In this document: positions 1 through 6,993 of the stretch, one piece after another | How positions within the stretch are numbered: the stretch's first letter is position 1 | How the letters are laid out: every line of letters begins with the position of its first letter | Assembly (NCBI GenBank): GCA_013150955.1 | Contig: JAADJD010000024.1 | Coordinates: forward strand, 68,518 to 103,524 | Reading direction: 5' to 3' | DNA length: 35,007 bases | From: Calditrichota bacterium | GTDB lineage: Bacteria > Calditrichota > Calditrichia > RBG-13-44-9 > J042 | Program-made: the position numbers and the translations under genes | Notes under the pieces: model-generated | Database searches by the model: none | What the model was told of the DNA's origin: nothing | The model's input: only the letters and a program-made list of their open reading frames with translations

Positions 1-205
1 TGAAAATGTGTTCCAGGGTTTATTCGCGATTTTGTAGATATTTTTTGGTTTCATTCGCGTGATTCGCGGTTTATTGCATAATTTGGGATAAAAAAAAACC
101 ATTGGATTAGATCTGGATGAAAATGTGTTTCGGGGTTTATTCGCGACTTTGTGGATATTTTATAGATTTATTCGTTCGTGGTTCATTGCATTACTTGGCT
201 TCATC
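1..205. repeat. Dispersed ~165-bp AT-rich repeat, edge-truncated copy plus degenerate second copy
   Basis: Positions 1-90 match the right half of the repeat found whole at 14051-14217, 24844-25010 and 33010-33174: a 'gtttattcgcgattttg' core, then 'attcgcgtgattcgcgg', then 'tgcataatttggga'. Positions 91-205 repeat the same order in a more diverged form. The left end of the first copy is cut by the window edge. No gene is seen in this stretch. Confidence 0.8.
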
Positions 206-220
206 TGGTTGAAACCTTTC

Positions 221-250
221 TTTACAAATTCCCGTAATTTTCCCCATTAT
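221..250 (+). promoter_or_regulatory. Possible sigma-70-type promoter for the secreted HExxH protein gene
   Basis: TTTACA at 221-226 (5/6 to TTGACA) and CATTAT at 245-250 (4/6 to TATAAT) are 18 bp apart. Transcription would begin about 20 bp before the ATG at 276. The region is AT-rich, so chance matches are likely. Confidence 0.3.
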
Positions 251-275
251 TACTTGTCAAATTGGGAGAATATTC

Positions 276-1589
276 ATGAAAATTATTTTATCCGTGCAGC
301 TCCTCTGCCTATTCACTTTTTCCATCACAGGGGGCCAGCAGTTGGAAACGGCAAAACAGGCATTCCTGTATTTTCAGGAAGCAGAACAGATCGCCCGTCA
401 GGACAACGGCAAATTGTGGGGCCAATCCCTGGCCGGCCCCATGCTATTTGTCGACCCTCACACCCGCGTGGTTTTTGCCAACCAGGCCGACTCTGCAGGA
501 CACCTGAAAAAATTGGGTGAGGTTTACACGGCAGTCCTGCCCAAGCAATTCAACATGGCCAATACTGTGCTGGACTGGCTGGGCATTCGCTGGAGCATGA
601 TTCTCTGGCCGTTACCAGAAGACCTGTATGAGCGACGGCAGTTGATGATGCACGAATCGTTTCACCGCATACAGGAAAGACTGGGATTTCCGCTGGCAAA
701 TCCGGTGAATCGGCACCTGGATGATCCCCGGGGTCGCCTGTGGCTACGGCTGGAATGGGAAGCCCTGAGGAACGCCCTGCGTGCATCCGGAGATTCCCTG
801 ATTTTTCACCTGGAAAGCGCACTGCTTTTCCGGCAGCAGCGACACCGGCTATTTCCGGAAGCCGATTCGCTGGAAACGCTTCTGGAATTTGGGGAGGGTC
901 TGGCCGAATACACTGGCGTCACGCTGAGTGGACGTAAGGAAGCGGAAATCCGTGAATACCTGCTCCAGCGCCTTCAGCAAGCGCAAACACTCCCCTCCTT
1001 TGTCCGAACGTTTGCTTACATTTCCGTTCCGGTGTATGGTTTTCTACTGGATCAATCCGGATTCAGCTGGCGCAGCCGGCTTACCCTCCAGCAAAACATT
1101 TCGGCCATGATCCAGCAGGCCTTTGGGCTGAAGCGTGCGACTGCCCCTCGCAAAATGATTGCAGAACGCTGGTCTCTTTATGGGGGGCATCGTATTCAGG
1201 AGGAGGAAGAACAACGGGCAGCGGAACGAAAGGCCAGAATCGCCCGCTACCGCCAGATGTTTATCCGTCAGCCGGTGATTGAGATACCGCTGCAAAACAT
1301 GAACATCCAGTTCGATCCCCGGCACATTTATCCGCTGGACACGCTGGGAACGGTCTACGCCGCTTCGGTTCGCATCAGCGACGTCTGGGGCACGCTGACC
1401 TCCACCGGGGCCGTTCTTATTCGACCGGACTGGAAAACGGCGCAGATTCCTGCAGCAGGCATCGATCCATTATCTCAAAAGGCCTCGATCACGGGCAACG
1501 GCTGGACGCTGGAAATCAACACTGGATGGAAACTGGTTCGGGAAACCGGGGACAATCGCTATCGGTTGATCCCCCATTCCGGTCGCTAA
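276..1589 (+). CDS. Secreted or periplasmic hypothetical protein with HExxH metallopeptidase-like motif
   Basis: The gene encodes 437 aa starting at ATG 276, with a Shine-Dalgarno GGGAGA at 264-269. Residues 1-20 form a short hydrophobic signal-like segment, so export is likely. The central region holds HESFH at residues 126-130, a zincin-type HExxH zinc-binding motif. About 75 residues later comes EFGEGLAEYTG (204-214), whose glutamates could supply the third zinc ligand and so suggest a gluzincin-like site. A later stretch, AYISVPVYGFLLD (about 247-259), resembles the conserved helix that follows the site in such proteins. I do not recognise the family by name. The 3' end overlaps the end of convergent yraN by 4 bp. 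The protein may be an active peptidase or an inactive scaffold; substrate unknown. Confidence 0.75.
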   Translation: MKIILSVQLLCLFTFSITGGQQLETAKQAFLYFQEAEQIARQDNGKLWGQSLAGPMLFVDPHTRVVFANQADSAGHLKKLGEVYTAVLPKQFNMANTVLDWLGIRWSMILWPLPEDLYERRQLMMHESFHRIQERLGFPLANPVNRHLDDPRGRLWLRLEWEALRNALRASGDSLIFHLESALLFRQQRHRLFPEADSLETLLEFGEGLAEYTGVTLSGRKEAEIREYLLQRLQQAQTLPSFVRTFAYISVPVYGFLLDQSGFSWRSRLTLQQNISAMIQQAFGLKRATAPRKMIAERWSLYGGHRIQEEEEQRAAERKARIARYRQMFIRQPVIEIPLQNMNIQFDPRHIYPLDTLGTVYAASVRISDVWGTLTSTGAVLIRPDWKTAQIPAAGIDPLSQKASITGNGWTLEINTGWKLVRETGDNRYRLIPHSGR

Positions 1590-1984
1590 GTCGACCACAG
1601 GTAAAATGCATTGGGATAATAGCGAATGCGATAGTCGCGGGGATTGCCATCCACGATCACCACATCGAATCGGTAATCCACATCATCGCGGGGATGCAAC
1701 TGGATGTAGGCCTGAGCAATTTTGTAGAGCTGGCGTTGTTTGCTTCGGGTGATGCGCTCTTCGGGCAATCCAAATCGGTGGGAATCGCCAGTTTTTACTT
1801 CCACAAACACCACCACGTTGCCATCCTGGGCAATCAAATCCATCTCGCCCCGTTCCGCACGAAAATTGCGTTCCAGAATGGTCATTCCCCGTTCCAGGAG
1901 AAACCGGGCGGCGATTTCCTCGCCCCATCTCCCAAAAGCTTTTTTATTTTTCGGCACGAAGCGCCCCCAATGGTGTTTGTACAT
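1586..1984 (-). CDS. yraN: YraN/UPF0102 family nuclease-fold protein
   Basis: The 132-aa product has the standard length and layout of the YraN (UPF0102) family, a restriction-endonuclease-like fold related to Holliday-junction resolvases. Visible family hallmarks are FGRWGEEIAARFL near the N-terminus (about 17-29), RGEMDLIA (45-52) and VVFVEVKT (58-65). Together these give the E...D...ExK nuclease core (D49, E62, K64). The cellular role of the family is not settled. In many bacteria yraN lies near rnhB or rsmI; here it is isolated, with a repeat block directly upstream of its ATG at 1982-1984. Its stop codon overlaps the stop of the convergent HExxH gene (1586-1589), so the two share 4 bp and have no room for a terminator between them. 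Confidence 0.93.
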   Translation of the reverse strand: MYKHHWGRFVPKNKKAFGRWGEEIAARFLLERGMTILERNFRAERGEMDLIAQDGNVVVFVEVKTGDSHRFGLPEERITRSKQRQLYKIAQAYIQLHPRDDVDYRFDVVIVDGNPRDYRIRYYPNAFYLWST

Positions 1985-1987
1985 TAA

Positions 1988-2152
1988 CCCAAATGATGCA
2001 TTAAACCGCGAATCACACGAATGAAACCAAAAAATATCTACAAAATCGCGAATAAACTCCGGAACACATTTTCATCTAGACACAATCCAAAGTATTTTAT
2101 TGGTTTTATTTGTGTTAATTCGTGTCATTCGTAGGCTAATGCATAATCTGGG
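1988..2152. repeat. Dispersed ~165-bp repeat, complete copy, inverted orientation
   Basis: This copy runs from 'cccaaatgatgcattaaacc' to 'gctaatgcataatctggg'. The first ~40 bp are an imperfect inverted repeat of the last ~40 bp, and both contain the 'cgaatnacacgaat' core. It is the reverse-complement orientation of the copies at 14051, 24844 and 33010. A further half-unit (right arm only) follows at 2153-2212. Confidence 0.85.
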
Positions 2153-2212
2153 TTTATTTGTGTTCATTCGTGTAATTCGTGGTCTATTGCATACTCTGGT
2201 TTTATTATTTTT

Positions 2213-2424
2213 ACTCGTTGTGCTAATTTAGGACAAAGCAGGTATTTAGAAAACCGTTAAAACGGTTAATCATTCATCCGTCATGCTATCCATTCTCCTG
2301 GCTAAAGCCAGGAGTTAATAGAAAATCACATTCATGAACACACGGATTTATCTGGGTGGACAACTCCAATAACAAGCAATAGAACTGTTTTAACGGCTTG
2401 TGTTGTCTAATTAGTACAGCGGGT
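2213..2424. mobile_element. Palindromic MITE/BIME-like element, copy A
   Basis: A 212-bp non-coding element homologous over its whole length to 25021-25239. Its ends are inverted repeats (actcgttgtgct / agtacagcgggt). Internal hairpins include aaccgtt-aa-aacggtt (2252-2267) and a perfect 9-bp stem ctcctggct/agccaggag (2295-2303 with 2306-2314). The hairpin at 2338-2358 is decayed relative to copy B. The homology to copy B stops exactly at a 7-bp direct repeat, TATTTTT, at 2206-2212 and 2425-2431, which looks like a target-site duplication. No transposase is encoded, so movement would need enzymes supplied elsewhere. Confidence 0.75.
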
Positions 2425-2431
2425 TATTTTT

Positions 2432-2508
2432 ATTTGCGTAAATTCGAGTAATTCGTGGTTCCAATGCATAATCCGGGTTTATTTGTGTTCATTCGTATCA
2501 TTCGCAGG
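2432..2508. repeat. Right-arm fragment of the dispersed ~165-bp repeat
   Basis: The stretch 'tttgcgtaaattcgagtaat' ... 'caatgcataatccgggttta' ... 'gtgttcattcgtatcattcg' repeats the arm sequence seen before the palindromic element at 2153-2212. This indicates that copy A sits within a cluster of this repeat. The remaining bases to 2567 show nothing recognisable. Confidence 0.7.
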
Positions 2509-2567
2509 CAACTGCCCGCCACCGGGTTCCTGAATCCGTCCCTGCATCCAGAACACATTCGGGGAGA

Positions 2568-3461
2568 TCACGATTCCCCGTGCTCCAGGTGCAATTTAAA
2601 TGCCAGTAGGGTGTTCTTCAATAGCATGGCGATGGTCATGGGCCCCACGCCACCGGGCACCGGGGTAATATGGCTGGCCACTTCGCAGGCCTCGTCAAAG
2701 GCCACGTCACCGACCAGCCGGTAACCTTTTTCGTTATCCGCCGGTACCCGATTCACCCCGACATCGATGACCACTGCATCGGGTTTAATCATGTTTCCGC
2801 GGACAAATTCGGGTCGACCGATGGCGGCCACCAGAATATCGGCCTGCCGGGTAAAATAGGCCACGTCATCAGCGGCTGAATGCACCACGGTTACAATCGC
2901 ATTGGCTTGGGGCGATTTCTGCAACAGCAAATTCGCCAACGGCTTCCCCACAATATTACTCCGCCCCAGAATGACCACATGTTTCCCGACCGGAGAAATT
3001 CCCGAACGCTGCAGGAGCTCGACCACCCCCGCCGGCGTTGCGGGCTGAAACAGCGGCTCCCCAATGGTCAGGCGTCCCACATTGAACGGATGAAAACAAT
3101 CCACATCTTTCTCCGGTCGAATGGCTTCCAGCACCTTCCGCGTATCGATGTGCGATGGCAGGGGCAATTGCACCAGAATGCCGTGATATCGATCATTCTC
3201 ATTGAACGCCTCAATTCGCTTTAATAGTTGCTCCTGGGAAATGTCCGCCGGCAGGTGCTCGGTAATAGAGTGAATGCCCACATTCTGGCAGGCCTTTCCT
3301 TTTTGTCGCACATAGACGTTCGAGGCGGGATCATCCCCAACAAGAAGCACAGCCAGTCCCGGTGTTTTACCGGTGCGCTGCTGTAGCTGCTGAACCTCTT
3401 CGGCCACTTCTTGGCGAATTTCGCCAGCAATGGCCTTCCCGTCAATGATGGTGGCTTTCAT
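2568..3461 (-). CDS. folD: Bifunctional methylenetetrahydrofolate dehydrogenase / methenyltetrahydrofolate cyclohydrolase
   Basis: FolD interconverts 5,10-methylene-THF, 5,10-methenyl-THF and 10-formyl-THF with NADP(H), feeding purine synthesis and formyl-Met-tRNA. The 297-aa length is typical. The catalytic signature Y50-x3-K54 lies in SNVYVRQKGKAC, followed by VQLPLP (97-102), the cofactor loop GRSNIVGKP (166-174) and the C-terminal PVPGGVGPMT (267-276). The usual Cys of the PCTP segment is Ala here (QPATPAG, 139-145). The start codon lies inside ymdB: the two genes overlap by 20 bp, which suggests translational coupling, as no clear Shine-Dalgarno is visible. It is the last gene of the minus-strand block and ends on TGA. 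Confidence 0.97.
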   Translation of the reverse strand: MKATIIDGKAIAGEIRQEVAEEVQQLQQRTGKTPGLAVLLVGDDPASNVYVRQKGKACQNVGIHSITEHLPADISQEQLLKRIEAFNENDRYHGILVQLPLPSHIDTRKVLEAIRPEKDVDCFHPFNVGRLTIGEPLFQPATPAGVVELLQRSGISPVGKHVVILGRSNIVGKPLANLLLQKSPQANAIVTVVHSAADDVAYFTRQADILVAAIGRPEFVRGNMIKPDAVVIDVGVNRVPADNEKGYRLVGDVAFDEACEVASHITPVPGGVGPMTIAMLLKNTLLAFKLHLEHGES

Positions 3462-4251
3462 TGGAAAACTCGGATTTATTAAAATTTAACCGAAAGATTT
3501 TTCGGGCCTTCCCGGTTGCATCGTCCACTTCAATCACCACCCCATTAAATCGAATATTTTCTTTGGCGATGGCATAGTAGACATGGGATTGCATAATAAA
3601 GCGTTGAATGGCTTTCTGTGTATCCATCCCGATCACCGAGTCGAAGGGGCCGGTCATTCCCGCATCGGTGATGTATGCGGTTCCGTTAGGGAGGATGCGT
3701 TCATCGGCGGTTTGCACGTGGGTGTGGGTACCGATGACCGCCGAGACGCGCCCGTCCAGATACCAGGCTAACGCCTGTTTTTCGGCGGTGGCTTCCGCGT
3801 GAAAGTCAACGATGATGATCGGCGTGTGGCGTCGCAATTTGCGAATTTCCTCTTCCCCCAATCGAAAGGGGCAGTCCAGCGGGAACATGAAGCTGCGCCC
3901 CTGCAAATTCAGCACGCCGACTTTTTGTCCATTTTGCGCTGCAACGATGGCCGAACCCACTCCCAGATTCCCCGGGGGATAATTCAACGGCCGCAGCAGG
4001 TATCCCTCGAACTGCCGCAAGACCTCACGCTTTCGCGGTTCCCAGATGTGATTTCCAGAAGTTAAGCAATCGATACCATTCTCTTTTAATCGCTGCACCT
4101 GTTTGACGGTGATGCCCTTCCCTTTATCGGCGTTTTCAGCGTTGGCAATCACAAAATCGATGGCATATTTGCGCTTAATTCGAGGTAATAAATCCAGCAC
4201 CAGATCAATGGCACTTTCTCCAACCAGATCGGCAATAAATAAAATTCGCAT
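3442..4251 (-). CDS. ymdB: YmdB family metallophosphoesterase
   Basis: The 269-aa protein belongs to the YmdB/TIGR00282 calcineurin-like family; Bacillus YmdB is a cyclic-nucleotide phosphodiesterase affecting biofilm and motility decisions. The dinuclear metal ligands are all in place: D8 (FIADLVG), E39-N40 (NAEN), N67-H68 (SGNHIWE), H151 (VDFHAEAT) and H176/H178 (GTHTHVQT). The start ATG is preceded by AAGGAA at 4262-4267 with about 10 bp spacing. The gene follows rny, the same order as in Bacillus and other Firmicutes, and overlaps folD downstream. The 230 bp between rny and ymdB (4252-4481) contain no gene that I can recognise. The C-terminus ends in a short Ser/His tail with three terminal His, probably incidental. 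Confidence 0.95.
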   Translation of the reverse strand: MRILFIADLVGESAIDLVLDLLPRIKRKYAIDFVIANAENADKGKGITVKQVQRLKENGIDCLTSGNHIWEPRKREVLRQFEGYLLRPLNYPPGNLGVGSAIVAAQNGQKVGVLNLQGRSFMFPLDCPFRLGEEEIRKLRRHTPIIIVDFHAEATAEKQALAWYLDGRVSAVIGTHTHVQTADERILPNGTAYITDAGMTGPFDSVIGMDTQKAIQRFIMQSHVYYAIAKENIRFNGVVIEVDDATGKARKIFRLNFNKSEFSNESHHH

Positions 4252-4481
4252 GCAGAAAACGTTCCTTAAACTTTTGGTTTTGCAAAAGGCAAAATTTACA
4301 TCCCGACTAAAACGTCAACAATTGGATTTATTCTTTTTTTAGGAGGCGATTCCCCCGTCAGTAGAAACAGGCAGCCAGGGCTCTTTCAGAAGCTCCCAGT
4401 AAATAGCGAATGAAATAACAGTTCCTTTTCCGGTCTGGATAACGGTTCAGTCCGCCCTGTTGATCGCCGGCTGTAGAGCCA

Positions 4482-6035
4482 TCAGGTGGCGTAATCGTAA
4501 GCGCGGTATTCTCGAATCACCGACACGCGGATTTCCCAGGGGAATTCCATTTCTTCCTGGATCTTTTTGGCGATTTCGCGGGCCAGGGCGCGTGCCCGAT
4601 TGTCGTCCACGGTTTCGGTTTCCACAAAAACACGCACTTCGCGACCTGCCTGGATGGCATAGGCGCGATCCACTCCTTCGAAGCTGGTGGCAATATCCTC
4701 CAGCTGTTCCATTCGCTGGATGAAGTTTTCCAGCGTCTCCCGACGGGCACCCGGTCGACTGGCCGAAATTTGATCGGCAGCGGCCACCAGCAGGGTGTAA
4801 ATGGAATTGACCATCTTTTCGTCGTGATGGGCTTCGGCTGCGTTGATCACCACTTCGTGCTCGTTGAATTTACGCAGAAGATCGGCACCAACCTGGGCAT
4901 GATTGGCTTCGGTGTAACTATCCAGCGCCTTGCCAATGTCGTGAAACAGTCCCGCGCGTTTGGCCAGATGCACTTCCAGATCCAGCTCCGCCGCCATAAT
5001 CCCACATAAATACGCCACTTCTATGCAGTGGTTGAGCACGTTCTGACCATAGGAAGTGCGGTATTTCAATTTCCCCAGCAATTCCACCAGTTCCGGTGGC
5101 ACGCCGTGCACTCCCACCTCCAGTAAGGCCTGCTCGCCGATTTCCCGCAGGGATTCCTTCATTTCCTGTTCGGTCTTTTCCACCACTTCTTCGATGCGGG
5201 CCGGATGAATGCGTCCATCCGCAATGAGTTTTTCCATGGCCCGACGGGCAATCTCCCTGCGGTACGAATTGAAAGAGGACAGCACCACAATCTCCGGCGT
5301 ATCGTCGATGATCACATCCACCCCGGTGACCATCTCAAAGGAACGGATGTTGCGGCCCTCGCGGCCGATGATGCGTCCCTTCATGTCGTCGTTGGGCAGG
5401 GCAACCACGGATACGGTGGATTCTACCGACTGCTGGGCCGCCACCTGCTGGATGGCCTGCACCACAATCTCCCGCGCCTTGCGTTTGGCCTCCAGGCGCG
5501 CTTTTTCCACAATGCTCAACGCAATGCGTTCGCCTTCCTCGCGGGCCTCTTCTTCCAGATCTTTCAGCAACAACTTCTTGGCTTCCTCTCGCGACAGACC
5601 CGAAATTTCTTCCAGCTTGTGGATTTGCTCGGCAATTAACTCATTTAATTCTTTCGTCTTGGCCTGAATGTAATTCTCTTTCTCCTGAATCTCTCGTTGC
5701 AACGCCCGCAATTCCTTTTCCCGCTTGTCCACCTGCTCGGCCCGGCGATCCACCTCCAGTTCCCGCTGATCCAGTTGATTCTCCAGTTTCTGCAGTTCGT
5801 TGCGCTTTTGCTCAATCTCCTTTTCCATCTGGTGCTTGTGCTCGAACAGCTCCTCCTGCGCTTCCAGCACCTTCTCCCGTTTCAGGTTTTCGGCTTCCTT
5901 GCGGGCATCTTCCAGAATGCGTTCGGCTTCCTGGCGGGCAAATAACAACGATTTATTGGCCGTTATTTTCAAAATAATTATGGTCGCAATCGCCCCAATC
6001 AATATTCCGATGACTATACCAACAACCCATTCCAT
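4482..6035 (-). CDS. rny: Ribonuclease Y
   Basis: RNase Y is a membrane-anchored endoribonuclease that starts mRNA decay and processing. The 517-aa product shows the full architecture: one N-terminal transmembrane helix (about 3-23), a long charged coiled coil (about 28-200), a KH domain with GRIIGREGRNIR (220-231), and an HD domain with LFHDIGK (363-369; H365/D366), H379, HH at 403-404 and D421. It starts at ATG 6035 behind a strong Shine-Dalgarno (GGAGGTGAG in the minus strand). A structured leader (6079-6173) and a 6S-like RNA lie immediately upstream, so the gene probably has its own transcript. It ends on TGA, which shows that UGA is used as a stop in this organism. Confidence 0.98.
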   Translation of the reverse strand: MEWVVGIVIGILIGAIATIIILKITANKSLLFARQEAERILEDARKEAENLKREKVLEAQEELFEHKHQMEKEIEQKRNELQKLENQLDQRELEVDRRAEQVDKREKELRALQREIQEKENYIQAKTKELNELIAEQIHKLEEISGLSREEAKKLLLKDLEEEAREEGERIALSIVEKARLEAKRKAREIVVQAIQQVAAQQSVESTVSVVALPNDDMKGRIIGREGRNIRSFEMVTGVDVIIDDTPEIVVLSSFNSYRREIARRAMEKLIADGRIHPARIEEVVEKTEQEMKESLREIGEQALLEVGVHGVPPELVELLGKLKYRTSYGQNVLNHCIEVAYLCGIMAAELDLEVHLAKRAGLFHDIGKALDSYTEANHAQVGADLLRKFNEHEVVINAAEAHHDEKMVNSIYTLLVAAADQISASRPGARRETLENFIQRMEQLEDIATSFEGVDRAYAIQAGREVRVFVETETVDDNRARALAREIAKKIQEEMEFPWEIRVSVIREYRAYDYAT

Positions 6036-6078
6036 TTCATCTCACCTCCAATTATCTGCACCATCTATTTTAATTGCC

Positions 6079-6173
6079 GGGGGTGACCAAACCGTGAATC
6101 CCGGAGCCCCATCCCCATCCTTGCTCCGGCATTCTTTCGGCTGGATCGTGCCGTTCACCATTTCGTCACCCCC
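6079..6173 (-). promoter_or_regulatory. Candidate structured RNA leader upstream of rny
   Basis: Between the 6S-like RNA and rny, a 9-bp GC-rich stem can close (6079-6087 with 6165-6173, GGGGGTGAC/GTCACCCCC). It encloses further complementary pairs: GTGAA/TTCAC (6094-6098 with 6154-6158) and CCGGAGC/GCTCCGG (6101-6107 with 6123-6129), plus a short GGCA/TGCC pair beyond. These are nested or adjacent and together form a branched fold of about 95 nt, ending some 43 nt before the rny start. I could not match it to a known riboswitch class. It could be a cis-regulatory leader, perhaps for autoregulation by RNase Y, or a stable 5' end. Confidence 0.45.
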
Positions 6174-6198
6174 TACCCCCGATCCTCAATATAAAAAA

Positions 6199-6373
6199 CC
6201 CTGCATTGGTAGGATGGATTTGGAAAAGAACCGTGTTGCACACGGTGGGTGCCTGCCTGAACGGTTCTTGCTTCCTTCGGGTTACGAAGGCCTGCAATAG
6301 ACGCCCAGAGTCAAGCTCCCTGTTAATTGGTGTTGGTTCTTCCCAAATACAACACCCTAACCAATGCAGGGCT
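6199..6373 (-). ncRNA. ssrS: 6S RNA-like regulatory RNA downstream of zapA
   Basis: About 175 nt, the normal 6S length, starting a few bases after the zapA stop. The ends pair in a perfect 12-bp closing stem (6199-6210 with 6360-6371, CCCTGCATTGGT/ACCAATGCAGGG), followed by a U-run (plus-strand A-run 6193-6198) that makes the 3' half an intrinsic terminator. Inside lie a terminal hairpin CCTTCG/CGAAGG (6274-6279 with 6285-6290) and two side hairpins, GGTGTTG/CAACACC (6329-6335 with 6350-6356) and ACCGTG/CACGGT (6230-6235 with 6241-6246). 6S RNA binds the housekeeping RNA polymerase holoenzyme. The zapA-ssrS linkage is well known from E. coli. The identification rests on position, length and fold, not on a database match. 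Confidence 0.65.
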
Positions 6374-6376
6374 ATT

Positions 6377-6685
6377 TTACAATTTTAAAATCTGCCCTAC
6401 AGACTGATCAATTTCTTGATTCAGGTGTCGACTTTCTTCCTCGACGGTTTTGACCAACTGGTCATACTTTTCTTTTAAACGAAACAATTCATCCGCAATG
6501 TTCAGTGCTGTCAACACAGCAATTTTTGTTTGCGATGTGACGCTGGTTTTTTCAGAAAGTCGACGAAATTTTTCATCCACATACGCGGCAATGCTTTGCA
6601 CGTAGTCGCTCCCCGCGTCCGCTTTCAGCGAATACTCCATCCCACCAATCTGCACCTTTATCGACTGTTTTTGCATTCCCGTCAT
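6377..6685 (-). CDS. zapA: Cell division protein ZapA
   Basis: The 102-aa product has the ZapA layout: an N-terminal globular domain with SIKVQIGGMEYSLKA and SDYVQSIAAYVDEKFR (about 8-42), then a helical region TKIAVLTALNIADELFRLKE that forms the dimer and tetramer coiled coil. ZapA bundles FtsZ filaments at the Z-ring. The start may be the first Met or the Met at residue 4 (MQKQS). It lies 14 bp after a small coiled-coil gene and directly before the 6S-like RNA, an arrangement seen in other bacteria. Confidence 0.92.
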   Translation of the reverse strand: MTGMQKQSIKVQIGGMEYSLKADAGSDYVQSIAAYVDEKFRRLSEKTSVTSQTKIAVLTALNIADELFRLKEKYDQLVKTVEEESRHLNQEIDQSVGQILKL

Positions 6686-6699
6686 GTTGCGTTATGTGA

Positions 6700-6984
6700 T
6701 TACCATTCAATGTCGTTTAACTTGACTGCCAGGCGTTCTAACTTGTTTTTAATTAATTGTTCTTTCTCCTTCAGCGTTCGATTTTCTTTTTTCAGTCGCT
6801 TAATTTCTTCTTCCAGAATCGCAATGCGCTTTTTATACTCCTGTTCAGCGGCACCCGATTTTGTTCTGGCTAACTCATCTTTTAAACGTTGCTCATTTTT
6901 TTGAAGTTCAACAACCTGTTTTAACAATTGCCGAATACGCTGGGTTAATCGAATAAATTGTTGAATGTCCTGATCGACGGCCAT
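6700..6984 (-). CDS. Small coiled-coil protein, ZapB-like
   Basis: The 94-aa product is almost entirely predicted coiled coil, with heptad-like runs of Leu/Ile and charged residues (about 15-88, e.g. RIAILEEEIKRLKKENRTLK). It has no other domain and is rich in Lys, Glu and Gln. It sits 9 bp after pheT and 14 bp before zapA, clearly in the same transcript. Size, composition and position suggest a ZapB-like division factor that works with ZapA. ZapB-type proteins are too simple in sequence for a firm assignment by eye, so this is inference from context. Confidence 0.7.
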   Translation of the reverse strand: MAVDQDIQQFIRLTQRIRQLLKQVVELQKNEQRLKDELARTKSGAAEQEYKKRIAILEEEIKRLKKENRTLKEKEQLIKNKLERLAVKLNDIEW

Positions 6985-6993
6985 TCGCTACCA

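Noticed and set aside
125-520. 131-codon ORF overlapping the start of the HExxH gene
   Set aside because: It runs through repeat DNA and then a shifted frame of the real gene, with no ribosome-binding site or family resemblance.
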